In this document: piece by piece, positions 49,301 through 61,500 of the stretch | Layout of the letters: each line of letters opens with the position of its first letter | How positions within the stretch are numbered: the stretch's first letter is position 1 | NCBI GenBank assembly: GCA_037349105.1 | Contig: JAYJMM010000110.1 | Span: 2,728,001-2,792,000, forward strand | Direction of reading: 5' to 3' | Length of the DNA: 64,000 nucleotides | Source: Limnomonas spitsbergensis | Taxonomy: Eukaryota > Chlorophyta > Chlorophyceae > Chlamydomonadales | Notes under the pieces: model-generated | Told to the model about the DNA's origin: nothing | The model's database searches: none | What the model saw: only the letters and a program-made list of their open reading frames with translations | Translations under genes and position numbers: made by a program

Positions 49301-52300
49301 AAAAACTGGACCTTTGTCCTTAAGCACTCGACCCCAAACCCGTGTCCGTAAACACTGCACGTCTGGACCCCAAACCCTTGCCCTTCAACACGTCTGGACC
49401 CCGAATTCTAAGCCCTCGTCCTCATACCCGTATTCATAAACTCTTGCAGTAGCGGTGGCCATCACAGGTATGCTGAACCCTTAACCCTTGTCCTTGAACA
49501 CTGTACCCTATACCCTTGTCCTTAGACATTAAAACCTAGACCTTTGTACTTCAGCACTTGACCCCAAACATGAGTCCTTAAACACTGGACCCCAAACCCT
49601 TGTCCTTAAACACTGAAACCTAAGCCCGTGTCCTTAAACCCTTATTTACAAACGTTTAAAGTAGCAGTGGCCATGACAGGTATGCTGAACCCTTGACCCT
49701 TAAAACAAACCCGAGCCCTAAGCTCTCATCCTAAAGCCCTTGCAGTCACCCTGAGCCCTTATTCTCAAAACCTCAAGCCATGAACCCTAAGCCTGTATCC
49801 TAAAGCCCTTGTAGACGCAGTGGCCATCACAGTTATGCTGGACTCTAAACCCTTATTCTGCACCTTTAACCCCAATCCCTACGCCCTTGTCCTGAAAAGC
49901 TTACAGTATCAGTGGCCATCACAGATACCACCTCACATATACACATACTGCCAGCCAGGTTTAGGGTTTAGGATATACAAAGTCTACCAGCCAGGCTTCG
50001 GGTTAGGGTATACACATTCTACCAGCCAGGCTTAGGGTTAGGGTATATACATTCTACCAGCCAGGCTTCGGGTTAGGGTATACACATTCTACCAGCCAGG
50101 CTTAGGGTTAGGGTATATAGATTCTACCAGCCAGGATGACATCTGCCAAACAGCTGACAAGCTTCCCGTGTCCATGAACCCTAAATCCTAAGCCCTGAAC
50201 CCTCAGCTAGGGCGCGAGTCCGGCACAAAGCAACCGACAAGCTGACCAGCTTCAGGACCAGAAGCTTGCTCTTCTAAACTCTGGCTTTTAAAGGATGGTA
50301 CCCTGGGGCAAATCGATTGGCAAGGTGGACCAGGAGGACAAATAGCTTGCTCTCCTCGATCCTACACCCTCAACCTTAAACCCTCAACCTTAAACCTTTA
50401 GCCTTAAACCCTTCACCTTGAACCCTCAAGCCCTACACCCTCAACCTTAAACCCTCAACCTTGAACCCTTAGGCCTCAAACCCTTCACCTTTAACCCTCA
50501 AGCCCTACACCCTCAACCTTAAACCCTCAACATTGAACCCTTAGGCCTCAAACCCTTCACCTTTAATCCTCAAGCCCTACACCCTCAACCTTAAACCCTC
50601 AACCTTGAACCCTTAGGCCTCAAACCCTTCACCTTTAACCCTCAAGCCCTACACCCTCAACCTTAAACCCTCAACATTGAACCCTTAGGCCTCAAACCCT
50701 TCACCTTAAACCCTCAAGCCCTACACCCTCAACCTTAAACCCTCAACATTGAACCCTTAGGCCTCAAACCCTTCACCTTTAATCCTCAAGCCCTACACCC
50801 TCAACCTTAAACCCTTAGGCCTCAAACCCTTCACCTTTAACCCTCAAGCCCTACACCTTCAACCTTAAACCCTCAACCCTAAACCTTAAACCCTTCAGTA
50901 GGTTGCCACCCTGGCACAGAGCAAGGGACAAGCTGACCAGGTAGATCACCTGAACCTTCCAGCGATTGATTGTATGGCTTTAAGTGTCCCTCATCTTAAT
51001 TAGACGAGCTCATGAGCGTTAAGGATGTGTACGCGCAACTGCTGGTCAATAAAACGACCGGCAAGCTAATTGGCATCATGACCAGGAGTACCCATTTATT
51101 TCTGTATGGCATGCCACTTTACCTCATCTTCATCAGGCAAGCTCATGAACGTGAAGGATGTGTACACACACCCTCTCTTCAATCAAGCCATTGATAAGCT
51201 GACAGGCTTCAGGACTAGGAGCTTGCTCTGCTGCTCCGTCTGTGACATGCTGGGGAATTGCGTCGCAGTGTTGCAGGTGCGGTTGAGGGAGGGAGGGAGG
51301 GAGGGAGGGGGGGAGGGAGATATGTCTGGAATGCGTTGCAGTGTTGCAAGTTCGGTTGAGGAATGGAAAGAGGGATATGAGGAGGGAAGGAGCGGGGGAG
51401 GGAGATGTGTTGGGAATGCGTTGCTGTGTTGCAAGTTCGGTTGAGGAATGGAAAGAGGGATATGAGGAGGGAGGGAGCGGGGGAGGGGGATGTGTTGGGA
51501 ATGCGTTGCTGTGTTGCAAGTTCGGTTGAGGAATGGAAAGAGGGATATGAGGAGGGAAGGAGCGGGGGAGGGAGATGTGTTGGGAATGCGTTGCTGTGTT
51601 GCAAGTTCGGTTGAGGAATGGAAAGAGGGATATGAGGAGGGAGGGAGGGGGGGAGGGAGATGTGTTGGGAATGCGTTGCAGTGTTGCAAGTTCGGTTGAG
51701 GAATGGAAAGAGGGATATGAGGAGGGAGGGAGCGGGGGAGGGAGATGTGTTGGGAATGCGTTGCAGTGTTGCAAGTTCGGTTGAGGAATGGAAAGAGGGA
51801 TATGAGGAGGGAGGGAGCGGGAGAGGGAGATGTGTTGGGAATGCGTTGCTGTGTTGCAAGTTCGGTTGAGGAATGGAAAGAGGGATATGAGGAGGGAGGG
51901 AGCGGGGGAGGGAGATGTGTTGGGAATGCGTTGCAGTGTTGCAAGTTCGGTTGAGGAATGGAAAGAGGGATATGAGGAGGGAGGGAGCGGGGGAGGGAGA
52001 TGTGTTGGGAATGCGTTGCAGTATTGCAAGTTCGGTTCAGGAATGGAAAGAGGGATATGAGGAGGGAGGGAGCGGGGGAGAGAGATGTGTTGGGAATGCG
52101 TTGCAGTGTTGCAAGTTCGGTTGAGGAATGGAAAGAGGGATATGAGGAGGGAGGGAGCGGGGGAGGGAGATGTGTTGGGAATGCGTTGCAGTGTTGCAAG
52201 TTCGGTTGAGGAATGGAAAGAGGGATATGAGGAGGGAGGGAGCGGGGGAGGGAGATGTGTTGGGAATGCGTTGCAGTGTTGCAAGTTCGGTTGAGGAATG

Positions 52301-55300
52301 GAAAGAGGGATATGAGGAGGGAGGGAGGGGGGGAGAGAGATGTGTTGGGAATGCGTTGCTGTGTTGCAAGTTCGGTTGAGGAATGGAAAGAGGGATATGA
52401 GGAGGGAGGGAGGGGGGGAGGGAGATGTGTTGGGAATGCGTTGCTGTGTTGCAAGTTTGGTTGAGGAATGGAAAGAGGGATATGAGGAGGGAGGGAGCGG
52501 GGGAGGGAGATGTGTTGGGAATGCGTTGCTGTGTTGCAAGTTTGGTTGAGGAATGGAAAGAGGGATATGAGGAGGGAGGGAGCGGGGGAGGGAGATGTGT
52601 TGGGAATGCGTTGCAGTGTTGCAAGTTCGGTTGAGGAATGGAAAGAGGGATATGAGGAGGGAGGGAGGGGGGGAGGGAGATGTGTTGGGAATGCGTTGCA
52701 GTGTTGCAAGTTCGGTTGAGGAATGGAAAGAGGGATATGAGGAGGGAGGGAGCGGGGGAGGGAGATGTGTTGGGAATGCGTTGCTGTGTTGCAAGTTCGG
52801 TTGAGGAATGGAAAGAGGGATATGAGGAGGGAGGGAGCGGGGGAGGGAGATGTGTTGGGAATGCGTTGCTGTGTTGCAAGTTCGGTTGAGGAATGGAAAG
52901 AGGGATATGAGGAGGGAGGGAGCGGGGGAGGGAGATGTGTTGGGAATGCGTTGCTGTGTTGCAAGTTCGGTTGAGGAATGGAAAGAGGGATATGAGGAGG
53001 GAGGGAGCGGGGGAGGGAGATGTGTTGGGAATGCGTTGCAGTGTTGCAGGTGCGAGAGTCATTTTATGGGTTCGTTTCCCTGAACGGAAGCTGGTCACCG
53101 GTTCGTTTTTTTGTTCTCCAGATCCGCTGAAAACGGCAATCACCGGTTCTTAATAAAGACGAGAAAGCAAGACGTCCAGATTGTCAAGTGCTGTTCCAGG
53201 TGCTGAGGCATGAGTTGTTGTTCACGGTCTCAGTAGATTAAGTGCCTCATCAGAAGGCGCACGTGCGGTCGGCTGGGATGCTGCTGGTTCAACTACACAA
53301 CTTTGACAACTCTGACTCAATTTTGACTAAGGCACTTCCTTGGTCAAAAGCGCTCTAGCTATTGACTAAGGAGGTGCCTTTTCATATGGACTGTACTTTG
53401 ACGAGGAGGCAGGGACTAGGGGGTGGGACATACTGCCCGAGAGGTGAACGGAAATACGATGTTTTTTACGATCTCCAGGTTTTGGGGCACAACTTTTCGT
53501 GTTATGGTTCGTTTTATCGTTTCGGACGAAACAATCACCGACATCAACCATTCGTTTCCCCGAAAATCGACCGAAAAAAAGAATTCAGACTACAGTATAT
53601 TACCGAAATGATGTATGTTGTTGTTATTATCACCATTATATCATGATTACTCGAATACTGCGGGACAAATCATACCGCTGATATAAGAGGAGCAAGTGCG
53701 GTGGACCAGGCTTCAGCTTCTCAGACGAGCGCTACCTCATAATACCGTTTCAGCCCTCCCCTCCAACCCACCTATGCCAACACAGGCGGCCAACAAGAGC
53801 GGTGGACAGACCTTCAGCTTCTCCGACGAACGCAATTTCAAAATACTGGAGACAGAAAATGCTCCCTGCCCCCTCCCCCTCTTTGTCCACACAGGCAGTG
53901 AACGAGAGCGGTGGACAGGGTTTCAGCTCTCAGACAAAAGCAACCTCAAAATACTGGAGACAGAAAATGCTCCCTGCCCCCTCCCCCCGTTCATACACAC
54001 AGGTGGTGAACAAGAGCGGTGGTCAGGGTTTCAGCTTCTCAGACGAACGCAACCTGAAGCTGTTTGGAACGCACCTGGGGAACTCGCTGGCCAAGGCCAA
54101 GATGCACGAACAGGCCGAGTGAGTGACCGAGTACTAATTAAAAAAACCTGATATTGCGGAAGCTTGATGAGTGCTGCATGCAACTTGTTGGGTGAGCTGT
54201 CACACTGGGGGACTCGCTGACCAAGATGCACAAACAGGCCATGTAGTAGGTGCTGCATGCCTTATAGGGGTGCAACCTGAGACCTCTTTCGCCCAGGCCA
54301 CGATGAAATAACAGGCTTTAGGTGCTGCATGCATCTGAAGCTGTTGAGTGAGCTGTCACACCGGGGGGACTTGCTGACCAAGATGCACGGACAGGCCGTG
54401 TAGTAGGTGCTGCATGCCTGATTGGGACCCTAAACCTGAGAACTTCCTGGCCCAGGCCACGATGCAAGAAGAGGCTTTAGGTGCTGTATGCACCTGAAGC
54501 TGTTGGGTAACCTGGGGGAGTCGCTGACCAAGATGCACAAACAGGCCGATTGAGTGACCGAGTACTTAATAAAAAACACTAGGATTGCGGTAGCTAGGGG
54601 TGTGCTGCATGCTTCTTAAGCTGCTGGGTAGCCTGCACCTGGGGGAGTCGCTGGCCAAGGCCGAGGTGCATTAAGAGGCCAAGTGAGTAAATTAGCACTC
54701 TATAAAGAAGGCCGTGCTGAATGTAGCTGAACAGCAGCCGAGCCACTCAGAATCATGATAAGCAACAGCTTCCCATTAGGCCAGGATCGTGCCTCGCAAC
54801 ATGTGTCACAGACCGCTCTGTGCCCGATTGATGCATGCCATGCATACCATGGGCATCCGTGGCGGCCCAATTTGTTGAGCCCTGTGTCAGCAATGAATAA
54901 GTACACCCTGGGGCGTGGATTACGGAAAGCAACCGGATGCGGTGTAGAGCCCTGCACCGTCGATGATTATGATAGCACAAACACATAGCACAATCCGGTC
55001 AGTTAAGAGGGAGAGGGAACTGAAAGGATCAAGGAAGCAGTGCGGCATGGGCCGCGTCAGCGCCGTCACCATGACAATCCGGCTTTTCCAGCGCTGTATC
55101 TTGCTACCTAGGTGTCTTGATGTATGTCTGTTTGATGGCGTGACGTGACGTCGCTGACCGCACATGCCCACCTCGAATTACTCTTCAATTGTCGCAGTGC
55201 CCGATTGATGCACGGCAGCACACAATATTTGTTTGTGTGATTCTTGTCATGTGCGTGACATTTGTGATGTGTGATATATGTGTCTTAGTGTGTGCAGGCG

Positions 55301-55467
55301 AGAGAAGGATTACTCAAGTCATCCCTCTGCAGTTTTGCCGCAACCCCCAATCCATGCGCACCAAACTCATCCATGTGTGCGTATGTTTTGCAGGCAAGAG
55401 AAATAACGCCTCTCACCAACCTTCAATTCATACATACATACTTACGGGTGCCTTTTGTTGAAGCTTA

Positions 55468-55500
<33 letters not shown>

Positions 55501-58500
55501 GCAGGCGAGAGAAGGATCGCCTGTCATCCCTCTTCAATTGCTTCAAGCAGCTCGCCACAGCGGTGAGCAAATTGCAGGGGCAACTTGGGGATGGGCTTTT
55601 TTAACCCCTACTTCATAATAATTGGAGATAACTTAGGGGATGTGCACCAAACCCTACATTATAAACTTAAAGCAACTTGGGGGATCGTCCCTAAATCCTA
55701 AGCCAGGAGCGACCTGCCCCTGCCCCTGCCCCTGCCCCTGCCTGGGGAGCTTCTAGATATTGCAATGGCCGCCCTTAAAGAGTCACTTGCCCCTGCCCCT
55801 GTGTTAACTGATCAAACGACCTCGGAGAGCTGTTGGATATGGTGATGGATGCTCTTAAAGAGTCCCTTGCTCCTGCCCATGCGTTCACTGATAAAACAAC
55901 CTCGGAGAGCTCTCGGATACGGTGACGAATGCTCTTAAAGAATTCTGCAACACAGGTCCGCCACCAACTGAAAATATTATACCCATGCCCCTAGATCCAC
56001 ACCTAGATCCACCCCCAGATTTGCAGTTCATAGCTGATAACCTCTGTCCCTGCCCCTGCATGCACTCCGAGTGTCCTTGGAAATTGTATGCACTTGTGCC
56101 ACTGAAAACACTGAACCCTACCCCTAGATCCGCCCCTAGATCCACTCCTAGATGGCTAAATCCGCCACCCGTAGCTGGTAACGTCTGCCCTGACCTCTGC
56201 ACGCGCTCAGAGCGACCTGGGGGAGCTGTTGGACATCGCGATGGATTCTCTGAACGAGAAATTGTTTGCAGTTCCACTGCTGAAAACACTGTCCCCTGCC
56301 CCTAGATCCGCCCCTAGATCCACTCCTGGATCCGCCACCTGTAGCTGATCACCTCTGCCCCTGCAACGGCTCAGAGTGACCTCGGGGAGCTCTTGGACAT
56401 TGCGACGGACGCTCTGAAAGAGGTTCTCCACGCCAAGGACGCCTTCATCTTCATCGTGGACACGCCGCGTAATGAGATGTGGACCCAGTGCGAAGTACCC
56501 GGCATGGAGGAGCTGATGTTGGTCAGGTGGGTGGAGGAGGCACATGCGAGTGCGAGTGCGTCCATCTGCATGGTGGACACGCCGCGCAACAAGATGTGGA
56601 CCTAGTGCGAAGTACCCGGCATGGAGGAGCTGATATTGGTCAGGTGGGTTGAGGAGGAGGCACATGCACACATGCACATGCACGTGCGTTGATCTGAATG
56701 GTGGACTCGATGCGCAACAAGATGTGGACTCAGTGCGAAGTACCCGGCATAGAGGAGCTGATGTTGGTCAGGTGGGTTGAGGAGGAGGCACATGCACAGG
56801 CACATGCACGTGCGTTGATCTGAATGGTGGACTCGATGCGCAACAAGATGTGGACCTAGTGCGAAGTATCCGGCATGGAGGAGCTGATGTTGGTCAGGTG
56901 GGTTGAGGAGAAGGGAACATGCACAGGCACATGCACGTGCGTTGATCTGAATGGTGGACTCGATGCGCAACAAGATGTGGACCTAGTGCGAAGTATCCGG
57001 CATGGAGGAGCTGATGTTCGTCAGGTGGGTTGAGGAGGAGGCACATGCACATGCACATGCACGTGCGTTGATCTGAATGGTGGACTCGATGCGCAACAAG
57101 ATGTGGACCTAGTGCGAAGTATCCGGCATGGAGGAGCTGATGTTCGTCAGGTGGGTTGAGGAGGAGGCACATGCACAGGCACATGCACGTGCGTTGATCT
57201 GAATGGTGGACTCGATGCGCAACAAGATGTGGACTCAGTGCGAAGTGCCCGGCATAGAGGAGCTGATGTTGGTCAGGTGGGTTGAGGAGGAGGCACATGC
57301 ACATGCACGTGCGTTGATCTGAATGGTGGACTTGATGCGCAACAAGATGTGGACTCAGTGCGAAGTACCCGGCATGGAGGAGCTGATGTAGGTCAGGTGG
57401 GATGAGGAGGAGGCACATGCACATGCACATGCACGTGCGTTGATCTGAATGGTGGACTTGATGCGCAACAAGATGTGGACTCAGTGCGAAGTACCCGGCA
57501 TAGAGGAGCTGATGTTGGTCAGGTGGGATGAGGAGGACGCACTTGCATATGCACATGCACGTGCGTTGATCTGAATGGTGGACTCGATGCGCAACAAGAT
57601 GTGGACTCAGTGCGAAGTACCCGGCATAGATGAGCTGCTGTTGGTTAGGTTGGTGGAGGAGGAGGCACATGCACACGCACGTGCGTTGATCTGCATGTCG
57701 GACACGCCGCGCAACAAGATGTGGACCTAGTGGGAAGTGTCCGGCTTGGAAGGGCTGATATTGGTCATGTGGGTGGAGGACCCCACCACCTGTACTCCAC
57801 CTCCCTCATGCCCGCTGATGCCGCTCAGTTTTGATTTTTTCCGTAGGGTTAGGGTCAAAGACCTAGGCTGGTCGGCCCCTGCGACCTGGACCGTAGCCAC
57901 ACACTCACTGTCAGGCATAACACCTCATCTCTCCTCCTCCTGCCCGCTGACACTGCTGCTGCTGTTTCCCTCCTTTGGTAGAGTGAAGGTTGGCAATAGG
58001 CTGGTTGGCCACTGCAACCTGGACCGCAGCTACACACTCAATGTCACACGTTAGGAAGAAGAAAAGCTGTGCCCTTATGGGGCATGAAGGTCTTGCTTAG
58101 CACCTCGGATCTCATCCCCCTGCCAGGTGACACTGCTGTTTTTTCCCCTCCTTCTGTAGGGCTTCGGTCGGCAACAGGCTGGTCGGCCGTTTTTTGCGGC
58201 CTGGATCGCAGCCATGCGTTGAATGTCACGCGATACACGCCTGTGCTCCCCCTCCCCACCCGCATGCTAACAACTGCTGCTGCTAATACTGGCACTGCTG
58301 CTGCTGCTGGGTTTTGTCCGAAGGGCTTAGATCGGCAACAGGCTGTTCAGACTCTGTGGCCTGGATCACAGGCGTGCCTAAAATGTCATGCATTACTCCC
58401 CTGCTCTCTACCCTTGCCCGCTGGCACTGCTGCTGCTGCTGCTGCTCCTTTCCTTTTCTAGGTTGAAGGTTGGCGATGGGTTAATTGGCCGCTGTGGCCT

Positions 58501-61500
58501 GGGCCATGGCCACGCCGTCAACGTCACACATTAGGAACATTACAACCCCGTGCGCTATCCCCCTCTGCTTGTTTGTATTTTGTGCAGGGTGAAGGTTGGC
58601 GATGGTCTGGTCGGACGCTGTGGCCAGGACCCCGGCCATGCCGTCAACGTTACACGGTACACCCCTGGCGAGGACGAGCTCATCTCGAAGGTGCTCGACG
58701 TCGCGCTGCGCGCCGGGACCCCTTCAACGTGTGTGATGGCGCAGCCCGTGTGCGCCGCAGCCACCAAACACTCAGCGGCGCACGGAAAAGTCCTGGCGGT
58801 CATCCTCGTGCTCAACAAGGGGGGTCGGGCGCGGGAGGATCTGTTTTTCGAGGACTACTTCACGGAGGTGCGCGCGGTTCGTTGTTTATGTTTGGGGTGT
58901 TTCAGCTACAATTTGGCTTTGATTGAACTAAAATTCAGCTACAATTCAGCTACAATTCAGCTGCAATCCAGCTACAATTCAGTTCCATACCGGTAATGGC
59001 TTTGGGTGGGTGCGTTGAATTAGGAACACCCAACACACCAATATAGTGGCCTTGGGCCGAGGGGGTTGTCCGGCGCGGCTGGTGTGCGCTGTCGCCACCA
59101 AGCACTCGGTGGCAGTAGTGGCAGGAAGGGAGGGGGGGGGGGGGGGCGCAGATCTTGTCACTGAAGAAGGGGGTGGGTGGGCGAGACGATTTTTCTGAGG
59201 GCACTTCTTCCCGGAGGTGTGGGGCGGCTGGCGACCGCGGACATGCCTGGCCTTGGGCCCAATGTCGATTTACGGTGCCCTTCAACTATTCCACCCACCC
59301 ACAAAAAACACCCCCAAAGTAACCCCTAAAATAACAAACTCCCCTATGCTACCTATGCAGGCAGATGCGGATGCCATGTCCCTATTTGCTTTGGAGGTGG
59401 GCGAGGCCCTCTCCGCACGCAGCCTGGAATGCGCCTACGCCTCCGCACTCTCTGTTGTCGGTCGTGACAACGAGATGCACCGGGCCGCAGCAGCAGCAGG
59501 AGGCACCGCTGCTGCAGCGGCGACGGCAGGGCCGCCACAGCCGCCGCAGGCGGCTGCGGCCGGTGGCAGCAGCCCAGCAGCGGGCCTGCTAGCTGCCAGC
59601 CAGTCCCAGGCTGGCACGCCGCCCCCGGGTGCGTGGAGCTCCCGGTCATCAGAGCATGACGATGAAGGGGCACGGCTGCGGTCGCAGCTCATGGGGATGT
59701 ATTTCAAGGTGAGGGGATGGTTCGTATGCGTAGTATGCGTGAGTCGCTGTAAGCAGCCGCTCCTTTGTGCCAGGTGATTTGGGGCTCGAATTCTGGATTT
59801 TGAGGGGCATAAGCAGCCATTTATACCAATGCAACTAATGTTTCATGGTGTACGGTACCAGAACCGCAGGTAGATATAAAATAATACCGTCCTGGAAGTA
59901 ATTGATAGCATGCCGGTTTTATATACAGGCTTGTATTTTTATATAAAGCAGGTGCATAAACAGGAACAGACTGTTTGTGCTGCGAGATCATCTCGAGTTT
60001 CAAAGAGCGCGAAATAAGCATTTTATCATGATTGCATTGTGCCTGGTTGACGCGCTTGTCTGGAGTACTAGGATTCCTCGTCCATTGTTTTGACCACAAA
60101 AGTGTATTCCGGAGAAGAGCGGGGATGTCACGCCAGGCTTCCGAGACGAGCTTTAGAAATGTCCGAATCAGTGCTGTGCATCCTTACGGTTCGTGAAATT
60201 ACGGTTTGCGGTGACGGTGCAATTTACGCGCAATTTACCAGGGCCGCTCAGATTGCACCGCAATTACTGCAAGTTGCTTTCGGCCTATGTAACCGCAGAC
60301 GAAACCCTGGTTACGGACCGCAAATGGGGTTTTCGGCTTGGAACCTACCCGCCAATTGACGAAAATCGTGACACGTTGACGTGGAAGTTGTTCTGATCTT
60401 CACGATATCTTCCTATGAGTTGACGCACAACGACCTGCAACTTCCCACCTTCGAAACTGTATGACTGATGTCAAAAGCCAGAAATCGACTTGAACGTGCT
60501 TGCGGTCTAGTTTACTGCTCGCTCTTAATTGCATGTAAGCTAAAAAGCCTCACTTGCGCGCAATTACGTGTTACGCCGTAATTGACCGTAATTACTTACA
60601 CAAAAATTGGATTACGGCATATTCGCACAGCACTGGTCCGAATGCACATGTCTCGAACAGGGTGCCACCGCGACGAACGTAAAAATAAGCTGCATTTCGT
60701 TTTCACCGACGTTTTGAACACTGTTCCACCGTGAATACACCGGGAACACACCTTCGTCGATTACGCCAATTCCTTCGCCTGCCATTTGTGTGCCCTTGAT
60801 TGTTCGGATGACGAGGATACATCATAGATGGCTCGAATTACTCGGCATGCAGACATCCATGGAGCGTTTTCGGAAATGTGACATTTGCGCAAGGTGGGCG
60901 CCTACATCATGTATGATATGTATCCCCAAAATCGGCTCTGGAAGGTGCAGTGCATCTAAAAGTTTCTACACGCGTGCGCCAGAACATCGATCCCCACATT
61001 TTTCACACATATTGCATTCATTTAAACCTGGCGTGACTCGAGCTTTTCACTTCCATTCAATTCGATCACCCGTGACATTACATTCCGAGCGCAGCCTTTG
61101 TTTTCGTCTCATCCCCGGCGTCTCTTCTCGCCCTCTTCTCGCCCCCCTTCATTTATCAATCGAATAATGACATCACCCACGATGGACAAGATCGAGCTCG
61201 CGCTGCGACGTGCGGGCTCCTTCGAGCACGGCGTCGTCGCGCTGGTTCGAAGACCAATGCAGGCTGAAACTAAGGTGAGCAATCGATCGAGCGTGACAGC
61301 CAGGATTGCGTGATTGGAATATTGGATGCAAGCGGTGGGCGACTAGGATCGACATGCTCGATTAAATGTGGCATCGAACAAATCGTGCGGCGTGTGGGAC
61401 ATACCTAGGTCGAGTGCAATCGACATGGCGCTGAACGCATTTGTCAATGAAAAAGGAGGTTGGCGAAGCATGCATAATAATACATCGCTGGACATCGATC

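Noticed and set aside
51133..53143. Long minus-strand frames (368-593 aa) rich in Pro, Ser and Leu, and 69-aa plus-strand frames every 85 bp
   Set aside because: They are read-throughs of the 85-bp array, whose unit lacks stops in these frames; the array lies in intron 4 of the PDE gene.
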